Made by a program: the position numbers and the translations under genes
Notes under the pieces: model-generated
The model's database searches: none
What the model was told of the DNA's origin: nothing
What the model saw: only the letters and a program-made list of their open reading frames with translations
Origin: Nonomuraea harbinensis
GTDB taxonomy: Bacteria; Actinomycetota; Actinomycetes; Streptosporangiales; Streptosporangiaceae
Direction: 5' to 3'
Length of the DNA stretch: 64,000 bases
NCBI RefSeq assembly: GCF_019396385.1
Contig: NZ_JAHKRN010000024.1
Span: forward strand, 1 to 64,000
In this document: positions 22,933 through 32,425 of the stretch, one piece after another
Position numbering within the stretch: the first letter of the stretch is position 1
Layout of the letters: each line of letters starts with the position of its first letter

Positions 22933-25626
22933 ATGTCACACCCCCGCGCCCTCCTCTCCCTGCTCCTCCTCGTCTGCCTGCTCCGCGCGGTGACCGTGAC
23001 GCCGGCGGCCCACGCCGCCACGACCATCGGCCCGGTCACCGGATTCGGGCGGACAGGCGACACGTTCACGATCACGGCGGGCTCCGCCCAGGTGCGGGTG
23101 GACTTCGCCCGCGCGGACGTCTTCCGGCTGTGGCTCGCCCCCGACGGCGACTTCAGCGACCCCGTCGGCGGCCGGCTCGCCACGACGACGGAGTTCGGCC
23201 CGGTCAACCCCGTCCACACCGACGCCGGTGACCACCACCGGATCACGACCGGCGCACTCAACCTGCGGGTGTACAAGTCCCCCCTCAGGTTCGCGCTCTA
23301 CAAGGCCGACAACCGCACCCTCGTCTGGTCGGAGACCACGGGCCTCACCTGGGACGGAACCGCCACCACGCAGACCCTGTCGCGGGGCGCCGAGGAGCAG
23401 TTCTACGGCACCGGGCTGCGCCTGGGCGCCTGGGCGCTGCGCGGCAAGAGCGTCCCGGTGCGGGTCACCAACGACTGGAAGGAGAACGGCAACGCCAGCC
23501 CCGCCCCGTTCTACATGTCCACCAACGGGTACGCGGTCATGCGCAACACCTGGCAGCCCGGCCAGTACACCTTCGCCTCACCGGTGACGACCAGGCACGA
23601 GGAGAACCGGCTGGACGCCTTCTTCTTCGTCGGCGACACCCCCAAGGACCTGCTGGGCGACTACACCGACGTCACCGGCAAGCCGTTCCTCGCCCCGATC
23701 TGGGGCCTGGAGCTGGGCAACGCCGACTGCTGGTCCACCCACGACACACCGGCGGGGACCGGGCCGCGGAACCGGGCAGGCCACCTGAGGACCCCCGACG
23801 TCCTCGCCTACGCCCAGGAAGCCCGGACCAAGGACATGCCCTCCGGCTGGTTCCTGCCCAACGACGGTTACAGCTGCGGGTACGAGGATCTGCCGCACGT
23901 GGTGACCGAGCTGAGGAGGCTCGGCTTCCAGACCGGCCTGTGGACCGAGAGCAGTCTGTCCGACATCGCCTGGGAGGTCGGCACCGCCGGCACCCGCGCG
24001 GTCAAGACCGACGTCGCCTGGGTCGGCTCCGGTTACCAGCGGGCCTTCGACGGCGTGCAGTCCGCGGTGAACGGGATCGAGGGCAACTCCGACGCCCGCC
24101 GGTTCGTCTGGACGGTCGACGGCTGGGCGGGCACCCACCGCAACGCGGTCGTCTGGACCGGGGACACCTCGGGGACCTGGAACGACATGCGCTGGCATGT
24201 GCCGGCCATCGCCGGCGCCGGCTTCTCCGCCTTCAACTACGCCTCCGGCGACGTGGACGGCATCTACGGCGGCTCCGGCCCGACCTACGTGCGCGACCTG
24301 CAGTGGAAGGCGTTCACCCCGGCCTTCATGACGATGTCCGGCTGGGGCGCGGCCAACCCGGCCGCCGGTTACAACGACAAGCAGCCCTGGCGGTGGGACG
24401 AGCCCTACCTGTCGATCAACCGTACGTATCTCAAGCTGAAGATGCGGCTCATGCCGTACTTCTACACCCACGCCCGCCACGCCGCCGACACCGGCGTGCC
24501 GACCGTGCGGGCGATGCCGCTGGAGTTCCCCGCCGACCCGGTCGCGCGGGGAGAGCTGACCAGCCAGCAGTTCATGGCGGGCGAGGCGTTCCTGGTCGCG
24601 CCGGTCACCTCCGACACCGCCGTCCGCGACGACATCTATCTGCCCGAGGGCACCTGGACCGACTACTGGACCGGCAGGACCTGGCGCGGGCCGGGATGGC
24701 TGGACGGCTACAGCGCACCGCTGGACAGGCTGCCCCTCCTGGTCAAGGGCGGCTCGATCGTCCCGATGTGGCCGCAGATGAACCACAGCGGCGAGAAGCC
24801 GCTCACCCCGATCACCTTCGACGTCTACCCGCGCGGCTCCTCCACCTTCACCCTGTACGAGGACGACGGGGTCACCCGCGCTCACCAGAACGGCGCGTCC
24901 GCCCGGCAGAAGGTCGACGTCACCGCGCCCGCCCAGGGCAGCGGCGACATCACCGTCACCGTGGGCGCCTCCCAGGGGAACTTCGCCGGCAAGCTGACCT
25001 CCCGCGGCTACCAGCTGGACCTGCACGTCAGCGGCGCCCCGGCTGCGGTGACACTGGACGGCGCGACGCTCCCCGCCCACGCCACCCGCGCGGCCTTCGA
25101 CGCGGCGGACACCGGCTGGTTCCACGACACCGTGCTACGCGTCAAGACCGGGACCAAGCCGACCGGCGCGCCGTTCACCGTCGTCGCCTCCGGCGCCACG
25201 CTGCCCGCCGCGACCCCGGTGACCGGCACCCCGCCCGGCGAGCGGACCAGCGGCCCGATCCGCGGAGCCGCCAGCGGGCGGTGCGTCGACGTCCCCGGCG
25301 CGGCCACCGCCGACGGCACCCGGCTGGTGCTCTGGGACTGCCACGGCGGCCCCAACCAGACCTGGTCCAGGCCGGGCGACGGCACCGTACGCGCGCTCGG
25401 CAAATGCCTGGACGTCCATGGCGGCATCGGTGTCAGCGGGGCGAGCGTCGATCTGCACGCGTGCCACGGCGGCGCCAACCAGAAGTGGACCTATGACGCG
25501 GGGACCCAGACCCTGCGCTCCCTCGGCAAGTGCCTGGACGCCTTCCAGGGCGCCACGGGCAACGGGACCAGGCTGATCATCTGGGACTGCACCGCCGCAC
25601 CCAACCAACGCTGGACACTCACCTAG
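22933..25626 (+). CDS. Secreted GH31 glycosidase (likely alpha-N-acetylgalactosaminidase type) with ricin-type lectin domain
   Basis: 897 residues; ATG with GGGAGG eight bases upstream. Signal peptide 1-34 (HAA cleavage). A beta-sandwich N-domain is followed by the GH31 barrel (~245-600): GLELGNADCWS, GWFLPNDGYSCGYEDL, GLWTESSL, and KTDVAWVGSGYQRAFDG, where the Asp is the predicted nucleophile. VWTGDTSGTWNDMRW supplies the acid/base Asp. The KTDVAWVG form, rather than the KxDxGE of alpha-glucosidases, is what I recall for GH31 alpha-N-acetylgalactosaminidases. Residues ~775-897 are a beta-trefoil lectin with three QxW repeats (NQTWS, NQKWT, NQRWT). First gene of a four-gene run; the next ATG is 13 bases after its stop. 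Confidence 0.85.
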   Translation: MSHPRALLSLLLLVCLLRAVTVTPAAHAATTIGPVTGFGRTGDTFTITAGSAQVRVDFARADVFRLWLAPDGDFSDPVGGRLATTTEFGPVNPVHTDAGDHHRITTGALNLRVYKSPLRFALYKADNRTLVWSETTGLTWDGTATTQTLSRGAEEQFYGTGLRLGAWALRGKSVPVRVTNDWKENGNASPAPFYMSTNGYAVMRNTWQPGQYTFASPVTTRHEENRLDAFFFVGDTPKDLLGDYTDVTGKPFLAPIWGLELGNADCWSTHDTPAGTGPRNRAGHLRTPDVLAYAQEARTKDMPSGWFLPNDGYSCGYEDLPHVVTELRRLGFQTGLWTESSLSDIAWEVGTAGTRAVKTDVAWVGSGYQRAFDGVQSAVNGIEGNSDARRFVWTVDGWAGTHRNAVVWTGDTSGTWNDMRWHVPAIAGAGFSAFNYASGDVDGIYGGSGPTYVRDLQWKAFTPAFMTMSGWGAANPAAGYNDKQPWRWDEPYLSINRTYLKLKMRLMPYFYTHARHAADTGVPTVRAMPLEFPADPVARGELTSQQFMAGEAFLVAPVTSDTAVRDDIYLPEGTWTDYWTGRTWRGPGWLDGYSAPLDRLPLLVKGGSIVPMWPQMNHSGEKPLTPITFDVYPRGSSTFTLYEDDGVTRAHQNGASARQKVDVTAPAQGSGDITVTVGASQGNFAGKLTSRGYQLDLHVSGAPAAVTLDGATLPAHATRAAFDAADTGWFHDTVLRVKTGTKPTGAPFTVVASGATLPAATPVTGTPPGERTSGPIRGAASGRCVDVPGAATADGTRLVLWDCHGGPNQTWSRPGDGTVRALGKCLDVHGGIGVSGASVDLHACHGGANQKWTYDAGTQTLRSLGKCLDAFQGATGNGTRLIIWDCTAAPNQRWTLT

Positions 25627-25639
25627 CACGGGATTGACC

Positions 25640-28600
25640 ATGAGATCTCTCAAAACCGCCCTGGCACTCGCCTGCCTGGCCGCCGCGGCGCTGATGCCGA
25701 TCCCCACGGCGGCCCAGGCCACCACCGCCACAACCACAACCGCTACCACCAGCACCTCGGCTGCCGTCGAGCCGGACACCCTGTGGTACGCCCAGCCCGC
25801 GACGGCCTGGGAGTCCCAGGCGTTACCCATCGGCAACGGCGCCCTCGGCGCGATGGTGTTCGGCGGGGTCGGCTCCGAACAACTGCAGTTCAACGAGAAG
25901 ACCCTGTGGACCGGCGGCCCCGGCACGGCCGGATACACCTACGGCAACTGGACCTCGCCGCGCCCGTCCGCTCTCCAGGAGGTCGTCGACGCCATCGACG
26001 CCGACGGCAAGGCGGCCCCCGGCTGGGTGACGGGCAAGCTCGGGCAGGCGCGCACCGGATACGGGGCTTACCAGACGTTCGGCGACCTGCGCCTGGACAT
26101 GGCCGACGCGAATCCCGCCCACACCGGCTACCGGCGGTCGCTGAACATCCGCGACGCCGTCGCCAAGGTCTCCTACACCAGCGCGGGCACCGTGTTCGAC
26201 CGCGAGTACTTCGCCAGCCACCCCGGCGGCGTCGTGGCGGGACGGCTCACCGCGAACCAGCCGGGCAAGATCTCCTTCACGTTGCGCTACACCTCCCCGC
26301 GCAGCGACTTCACCGCGACGGCGAACGGCGGACGGCTCACGATCCGCGGCGCGCTGGCCGGCAACGGCCTGGCGTTCGAGTCGCAGATCCAGGTCGAGGC
26401 CGAAGGCGGCACGGTCACCGGCGGGAACGGCCAGGTGCGGGTCACGGGCGCCGACAGCGCCACGTTCGTCATGAGCGCGGGCACGGACTACGCGCCGCGG
26501 TACCCCACCTACCGGGGGACGGACCCGCACGCCGCGGTGACGCGGGCCGTCGACGCGGCGGCGGCCATGCCGTACGCCGATCTGCGGGCCGCGCACGTCG
26601 CCGACCACCGGGCCCTGTTCGACCGGGTCAGTCTGGACCTGGGCGGGGCGCTGCCCGACAAGCCCACCGACCAGCTCCGCGCCGCCTACACCGGAGGCGC
26701 CTCCCCGGACGACCGCGGCCTGGAGGAGCTGTTCTACCAGTACGGCCGGTACCTGCTCATCGCCTCCTCGCGGCCCGGGTCGCTGCCCGCCAACCTCCAG
26801 GGCGTGTGGAACAACTCCACCGCGCCCCCGTGGAGCGCCGACTACCACACCAACATCAACCTCCAGATGAACTACTGGCCAGCCGCGCAGGCCAACCTCG
26901 CCGAGACCGCCGAGCCGTTCACCGCCTTCGTCGAGGACCTGAAAGCCGCGGGCACCAAGTCGGCCACGGACATGTTCGGCGCGCCCGGCTGGGTCGTGCA
27001 CAACGAGACCAACCCGTACGGCTTCACCGGAGTGCATGACTGGGCGACGGCGTTCTGGTTCCCCGAGGCGAACGGCTGGCTCGCCTCCCAGGTCTACGAC
27101 CTGTATCGCTTCAACCAGGACCAGGCTTTCCTGCGCGACCGGGCCTACCCGCTGCTCAAGGGCGCGGCCGAGTTCTGGCTGGCCAGCCTGCGCACCGACC
27201 CGCGCGACGGGAAGCTGGTCGTGACTCCGAGTTACTCGCCCGAGCACGGCGACTTCACCGCCGGCGGGGCCATGGCCCAGCAGATCGTCTGGGGCCTGCT
27301 CACCGACACGCTGGCCGCCGCCAGGAAGCTCGGCGCCGACACCGCCCTCCAGGGGCGGCTCACCACCGCACTCGACCGGCTCGACCCCGGACTGCGGATC
27401 GGCTCCTGGGGCCAGCTCCAGGAGTGGAAGGCCGACCTGGACGGCCGCACGAACACCCACCGGCACGTCTCCCACCTGTACGCCCTGCATCCCGGGAACC
27501 AGATCTCGCCCGCGACCACCCCTCAGTTCGCCGAGGCGGCCAAGACCTCGCTCACCGCCCGCGGCGACGGCGGCACCGGCTGGTCCAAGGCCTGGAAGAT
27601 CAACTTCTGGGCGCGGCTGCTCGACGGGGACCACGCCCACAAGATGCTCGCCGAGCAGCTCAAGGGCAGCACCCTGGCCAACTTGTTCGACACCCATCCG
27701 CCGTTCCAGATCGACGGCAACTTCGGCGCCACCTCGGGCGTGACCGAGATGCTGGTGCAGAGCCAGAACGGCGACGTCCATCTGCTCCCGGCCCGGCCCG
27801 CGGCGTGGCGGTCGGGTTCGGTCACCGGCCTGAAGGCCCGCGGCGACGTGACCGTCGGCGCGTCCTGGCAGGCCGACGGCCGCACCGAGTTCATCCTCAC
27901 GCCGAAGAACAGCGGGCCGCTCGCCGTGCGCGGCCACCTGTTCACCGGCCCCTTCACCCTGGTCGACACCACGACCGGCCAGACCGTGACCGCCACCCGC
28001 GACGGCGACCGCGTCTCCTTCACCGCCACGGCGGGCCGCACCTACCGGGCGACCGGGACGATCGCGGCCGTCCGGAAGGCCGCCAACCCGCTCCACCACC
28101 CGGCCACCGGCCGGTGCGCCGGCCTGGCCGGCGGCACGCCCGCCCCGGGCACCGCCGTACAGACCGCCGCCTGCGACGGCTCGGCCGGCCAGGACTGGAC
28201 CTACGACCCCGCCACCGCCGCCCTGACCAGCAGATCCGGGCTGTGCCTGGACGCCTTCGGCGGCAGTTCGGCCGACGGCACCGCGCTGATCGGTTGGCCC
28301 TGCTCCGGCAGCGCCAACCAGAGATGGACGCTCACCGCCGGCGGCACCCTGACCGGCATCGGCGGCATGTGCGTCACCGTCAACGGCTCTGCCGTGCGAC
28401 TCGGTACGTGCGTGTCCGGCTCCGCCGCCCAGAAGTGGGCCGTCGCGCTCGTCGGCTCCGCCTCGGACCGCTGCCTGGCGGCCGGCTCGGGCAACGGCTC
28501 ACCGGTGACGATCCAGTCGTGCGACCGGAGCGCCGGGCAGCGCTGGACCCTGGGCGGCGCCGCCGGGGCCGTCACCGCGGGCACCGGCCTGTGCCTGGAC

Positions 28601-28810
28601 GCCAGCGGCGGCGGTTCGGCCGACGACACCCCCGTCATCGCGTGGCCCTGCTCCGGCAGCGCCAACCAGGAATGGACGCTCAACCCCGACGGCACGCTCA
28701 CCGGCATCGGTGGCAAGTGCCTGGACGTCAAGAACGCCGCCACCGCCGCAGGCTCCGCGCTGGTCCTGTGGACCTGCCACGGCGGCGCCAACCAGAGATG
28801 GATTCTCTAG
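25640..28810 (+). CDS. Secreted GH95 alpha-L-fucosidase with tandem ricin-type lectin domains
   Basis: 1056 residues. Signal peptide 1-28 followed by a Thr-rich linker. N-terminal GH95 domain opens WYAQPATAWESQALPIGNGALGAMVFGG and FNEKTLWTGGP. The (alpha/alpha)6 barrel includes LQGVWNNSTAPPWSADYHTN with the downstream INLQMNYWPA (Asn residues that activate water in GH95), PSYSPEHGDF near the general-acid position (relatives usually have SPEN), TGWSKAWKINFWARLLDGDHA and PPFQIDGNFGATSGVTEML with the conserved Asp. GH95 enzymes hydrolyse alpha-1,2-linked L-fucose. Residues ~815-1056 are two beta-trefoil lectin modules with repeated QxW motifs (GQDWT, NQRWT, AQKWA, NQEWT). A TTG six bases upstream is less likely than the ATG. 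Confidence 0.9.
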   Translation: MRSLKTALALACLAAAALMPIPTAAQATTATTTTATTSTSAAVEPDTLWYAQPATAWESQALPIGNGALGAMVFGGVGSEQLQFNEKTLWTGGPGTAGYTYGNWTSPRPSALQEVVDAIDADGKAAPGWVTGKLGQARTGYGAYQTFGDLRLDMADANPAHTGYRRSLNIRDAVAKVSYTSAGTVFDREYFASHPGGVVAGRLTANQPGKISFTLRYTSPRSDFTATANGGRLTIRGALAGNGLAFESQIQVEAEGGTVTGGNGQVRVTGADSATFVMSAGTDYAPRYPTYRGTDPHAAVTRAVDAAAAMPYADLRAAHVADHRALFDRVSLDLGGALPDKPTDQLRAAYTGGASPDDRGLEELFYQYGRYLLIASSRPGSLPANLQGVWNNSTAPPWSADYHTNINLQMNYWPAAQANLAETAEPFTAFVEDLKAAGTKSATDMFGAPGWVVHNETNPYGFTGVHDWATAFWFPEANGWLASQVYDLYRFNQDQAFLRDRAYPLLKGAAEFWLASLRTDPRDGKLVVTPSYSPEHGDFTAGGAMAQQIVWGLLTDTLAAARKLGADTALQGRLTTALDRLDPGLRIGSWGQLQEWKADLDGRTNTHRHVSHLYALHPGNQISPATTPQFAEAAKTSLTARGDGGTGWSKAWKINFWARLLDGDHAHKMLAEQLKGSTLANLFDTHPPFQIDGNFGATSGVTEMLVQSQNGDVHLLPARPAAWRSGSVTGLKARGDVTVGASWQADGRTEFILTPKNSGPLAVRGHLFTGPFTLVDTTTGQTVTATRDGDRVSFTATAGRTYRATGTIAAVRKAANPLHHPATGRCAGLAGGTPAPGTAVQTAACDGSAGQDWTYDPATAALTSRSGLCLDAFGGSSADGTALIGWPCSGSANQRWTLTAGGTLTGIGGMCVTVNGSAVRLGTCVSGSAAQKWAVALVGSASDRCLAAGSGNGSPVTIQSCDRSAGQRWTLGGAAGAVTAGTGLCLDASGGGSADDTPVIAWPCSGSANQEWTLNPDGTLTGIGGKCLDVKNAATAAGSALVLWTCHGGANQRWIL

Positions 28811-28828
28811 CCCGACAGGACACCCCCC

Positions 28829-31800
28829 ATGCGAAAGAAGTTATCCGCACTCCTCGCCCTCACCCTGACCCTCCTGCTCTCCCCGGCCCTGCCCGCGCAG
28901 GCGTCCGCGCCCCTGTTCAAGGCACTGTTGTTCACCAAGACCGCCGCCGGCGCCTACCGGCACGACGCCATCCCCGCCGGCATTTCGATGTTCCAGCGGC
29001 TGGCCGCCGACCACAACTTCCAGCTCGACCTGTCCGAGGACTCCAACGTCTTCGCCTCGGCCACCCTGAGCAGCTACGACGTCATCATCATGTTCCAGAA
29101 CTCGGGCATGGTCTGGGACACCGCCGCCCAGCGCCAGGGCGTCCAGGACTACGCGGCGAGCGGCAAGGGCATCGTCGCCGTCCACAACACCACCGACATG
29201 AACATCGAGACGCAGTTCCCCTGGTGGGACCAGGTCGTCATGGGCGGCGCGCACATGACCGCGCACTCGGCCGTCGTCCAGGGGACGGCGAAGGTCGCCG
29301 ACAAGGTTCACCCCTCGACGAGAGGGCTGCCGGACCGGTGGGTGCGCGCCGAGGAGTGGTACAACTTCGACAAGAACATGCGCGGTGACGTCCACGTGCT
29401 GGTGACCGCGGACGAGACCACCTATGACGCCGGCCCGTCGCGGATGGGCCACGACCACCCGATCTCGTGGTGCCGTGAGGGCCAGCCCGCGAAGGTATGG
29501 GCCACGGCCATGGGACACCAGGCCTCGTCCTACTCCGAGCCGATGTTCCAGCAGCACGTCCTCGGCGGCGTGCAATGGGCGGCGGGCGCCGAGGCCGGAT
29601 CCTGCGGCGGCACGGTCGCCGGCCGCTATCAGAAGGTGACCCTCGACAACCAGCCCGCCCAGCCGATGGCCCTGGACGTCGCGGCCGACGGCCGGGTCTT
29701 CTACGTCGAACGCCTCGGCAAAGTGAAGATGATCACAAGCGAGGGCGGCGTGCACACGACCACCACCCTGGCGACGCTGAACGTCTACACCGGAGGCGAG
29801 GACGGCGTCATCGGCATCGCCGCCGACCCCGGCTTCGCCACCAACAGGCGCCTCTACATCAACTACTCGCCCGCCGGCGGCGCCGAGATCAACCGGATCT
29901 CACAGTTCACCCTGAACGCGGCCGGGACCGCGCTGGACCTGGCCAGCGAGAAGAAGATCATCGACATCCCGGCCTGGCGCACCCCCGAACCCGGCCACAC
30001 CGGCGGGAACATCGAGTTCGGCCCCGGCGGCAACCTCTACATCGGCGTCGGCGACGACGTCAAACCGTCGGAGTCCGGCGGGTACACCCCGATCGACGAA
30101 CGGCCGGGCCGCGAGCGGTTCGACGCCCAGGGCACCTCGGCCAACACCGACGACCTGCGCGGCAAGATCCTGCGGATCCACCCCGGGGAGAACGGCGGCT
30201 ACACGATCCCGCAAGGGAACCTGTTCCCCCAGGGGACCGCCAGGACCAGGCCCGAGATCTACGCCATGGGCTGGCGCAACCCGTTCAGGTTCAACGTGGA
30301 CCCCGTGACCGGCTGGATCTCCGCCGCGGACTACGGCCCGGACGCGGGCTCCGCGAACCCCGGCCGCGGTCCTGAAGGCATCGTCGAATGGAACCTGATC
30401 AAGGAGCCGGGCAACTACGGGTGGCCCTACTGCATCGGCGACAACACCCCGTTCAACGACTTCACCTTCCCCAGCGGCCCGTCCGGGCCGACGTTCGACT
30501 GCACGGCGCCGGTGAACACCTCGCCCAACAACACCGGACTGCAGAACCTGCCCGCCGCCAAACCCGCCACCGTCTGGTACGACTACCACGCCGGCTCGCC
30601 GTACCCGGAGATGGGGACCAGCGGCGGAGGCGCGCCGATGGGCGGGCCCTTCTACCGCTACGACGCCGCGAGCACCTCTGAGCGGAAGTTCCCCGCCTAC
30701 TACGACAAGACCCCGTTCTTCTTCGAGTGGAGCCGCAACTACATCCGCGAGATGCGGCTGGACGGCGACGGCGGCCTGTTGAAGATCAACAACTTCGTGC
30801 CCGGCCTGAACCTGCGCTCGCCGATGGACATGGACTTCGGCCCCGACGGCGCGATGTACTACCTCGACTGGGGCATCGGCTGGTTCGAGGACCACCCCGA
30901 CGACGGCGTCTACCGGGTCGACTACGTCAACGGCAACCGCTCCCCGCTGGCGAAGATCACGGTCACCCCGGACACCGGGCCGTCGCCGCTGAACGTCACG
31001 TTCTCGTCGGCCGGGTCCTCCGACCCCGACGGGGACGCGCTCACCTACGCCTGGGACTTCGACGGGAACGGCACCACGGACTCCACCGCCGCCAACCCGG
31101 CCTTCACCTACACCTCCAACGGCATGTACACGGCACGCCTGACCGTCCGCGACCCCGGCGGCAAGACCGGCTCGGCGACCGCCGACGTCACCGTCGGCAA
31201 CACCAGGCCGACCGTCGTCTTCGAGGAGCCGCCCGACGGCGGATTCCTCGGCGACGGCCACACGATCAACTACCGGGTCAAGGTGACCGATCCCGAGGAC
31301 GGCACCGCGATCGACTGCTCCAAGGTCTCGGTGCTGTACGCGATCGGCCATGACGAGCACAGCCACGACGTCAGCACGATCAACGGCTGCACCGGCTCGT
31401 TCCCCACCGACAACGGCGGCCACGACGCCACCGCCAACTTCTTCCATGTGCTGCTGGCCAAGTACACCGACAAGGGCGGCCTGGTCGGAACGGTCAACGT
31501 GAGGCTTCTCCCGATGCACCGGCAGGCCGAGCACTACACCGGCTCGTCCGGCATCCGCGTGGTCGACCAGGCCGGGGCCGAGAACGGCAAGCGCATCGGC
31601 GACATCTCCAACAACGACTGGATCGCCTTCGACGCGATCAACCTCAAGAACGTCACCTCGGTGTCGTTCCGGGTCTCCTCACCGGCGGACAACGGCGGCT
31701 CGATCGAACTGCGCAGCGGTTCGCCCACCGGTCCGCTCGTCGCGAGCCGGACGGTCCCGAGCACCGGCGGATGGAACACCTACGTGTGGCTGCCGCCGGT

Positions 31801-32365
31801 CCCGGTCACCGACCCCGGTGGCACGAAGACGCTGTACGCCGTGTTCAAGTCCCCGATGGCCGGGCCGTTCGACCTCGACGCCTTCACCCTCAACGGACCC
31901 GGTGTGGGCGTCCCCGGCGGCGGCTCCGGACCGGTGAACGGCGGCGTCTACACGCTGACCGCCGCCCACAGCGGCAAGGTCGCCGACGTCAGCGGGCACT
32001 CCACCGCCGACGGGGGCGCCGTGGTGCAGTGGCCCGGCAACGGCGGCGCCAACCAGCGGTGGAGGGCGGCCGACGCGGGCGGCGGCGCCTTCACCCTGGC
32101 CGCGGTCCACAGCAACAAGTGCCTGGACGTCAACGGTGCCTCCACCGCCGACCACGCCCTCCTCGTGCAGTGGGCGTGCAACACCGGCAACAACCAGAGA
32201 TGGAGGTTCGAACCCGCCGCCGGCGGTGTCTTCCGCATCGTGTCTGTGCACAGCGGCAAGTGCCTGGACGTGCCCGCCGCCTCGACGGCCGACGGAGTTC
32301 AGCTCATCCAGTACACCTGCGGGTCCGGCAGCAACCAGCAGTGGCGGCTGACCCGGATCAGCTGA
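28829..32365 (+). CDS. Secreted ThuA / PQQ-type sugar dehydrogenase / PKD / CBM6 / ricin-lectin protein
   Basis: 1178 residues. Signal peptide 1-26. ThuA-like domain ~30-255 (LLFTKTAAGAYRHDAIPAG, YDVIIMFQNSG, GIVAVHNTTDM, YSEPMFQQHVLGGVQWAAG), a trehalose-utilisation-type amidotransferase-like fold. Residues ~265-700 are a glucose/sorbosone-dehydrogenase beta-propeller (MALDVAADGRVFYVERLG, GGEDGVIGIAADPGF, GHTGGNIEFGPGGNLYIGVGD, YAMGWRNPFRFNVDP). A PKD domain follows (~705-790, SSDPDGDALTYAWDFDGNG), then a less clear strand-rich part. A CBM6-like module (~897-1025, HRQAEHYTGSSGIRV) and a ricin-type trefoil with QxW repeats (1037-1178) end the protein. It may oxidise sugars at the glycan surface. 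18 bases separate it from the GH95 stop. Confidence 0.85.
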   Translation: MRKKLSALLALTLTLLLSPALPAQASAPLFKALLFTKTAAGAYRHDAIPAGISMFQRLAADHNFQLDLSEDSNVFASATLSSYDVIIMFQNSGMVWDTAAQRQGVQDYAASGKGIVAVHNTTDMNIETQFPWWDQVVMGGAHMTAHSAVVQGTAKVADKVHPSTRGLPDRWVRAEEWYNFDKNMRGDVHVLVTADETTYDAGPSRMGHDHPISWCREGQPAKVWATAMGHQASSYSEPMFQQHVLGGVQWAAGAEAGSCGGTVAGRYQKVTLDNQPAQPMALDVAADGRVFYVERLGKVKMITSEGGVHTTTTLATLNVYTGGEDGVIGIAADPGFATNRRLYINYSPAGGAEINRISQFTLNAAGTALDLASEKKIIDIPAWRTPEPGHTGGNIEFGPGGNLYIGVGDDVKPSESGGYTPIDERPGRERFDAQGTSANTDDLRGKILRIHPGENGGYTIPQGNLFPQGTARTRPEIYAMGWRNPFRFNVDPVTGWISAADYGPDAGSANPGRGPEGIVEWNLIKEPGNYGWPYCIGDNTPFNDFTFPSGPSGPTFDCTAPVNTSPNNTGLQNLPAAKPATVWYDYHAGSPYPEMGTSGGGAPMGGPFYRYDAASTSERKFPAYYDKTPFFFEWSRNYIREMRLDGDGGLLKINNFVPGLNLRSPMDMDFGPDGAMYYLDWGIGWFEDHPDDGVYRVDYVNGNRSPLAKITVTPDTGPSPLNVTFSSAGSSDPDGDALTYAWDFDGNGTTDSTAANPAFTYTSNGMYTARLTVRDPGGKTGSATADVTVGNTRPTVVFEEPPDGGFLGDGHTINYRVKVTDPEDGTAIDCSKVSVLYAIGHDEHSHDVSTINGCTGSFPTDNGGHDATANFFHVLLAKYTDKGGLVGTVNVRLLPMHRQAEHYTGSSGIRVVDQAGAENGKRIGDISNNDWIAFDAINLKNVTSVSFRVSSPADNGGSIELRSGSPTGPLVASRTVPSTGGWNTYVWLPPVPVTDPGGTKTLYAVFKSPMAGPFDLDAFTLNGPGVGVPGGGSGPVNGGVYTLTAAHSGKVADVSGHSTADGGAVVQWPGNGGANQRWRAADAGGGAFTLAAVHSNKCLDVNGASTADHALLVQWACNTGNNQRWRFEPAAGGVFRIVSVHSGKCLDVPAASTADGVQLIQYTCGSGSNQQWRLTRIS

Positions 32366-32381
32366 CACCGGCTCTTCACCT

Positions 32382-32408
32382 CCGGCGGCGCCCGCGCGGC
32401 GCCGCCGG
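32382..32408 (+). terminator. Intergenic GC hairpin between ThuA/GSDH and GH20 genes
   Basis: Perfect 11-bp stem, arms 32382-32392 and 32398-32408, with a 5-base loop CGCGC, 17 bases after the upstream stop and 17 bases before the GH20 ATG. There is no U-tract. It could end some transcripts or stabilise the upstream mRNA, so the GH20 gene may be less expressed than the three genes before it. Confidence 0.5.
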
Positions 32409-32425
32409 CCACACCAGAAACGGAC

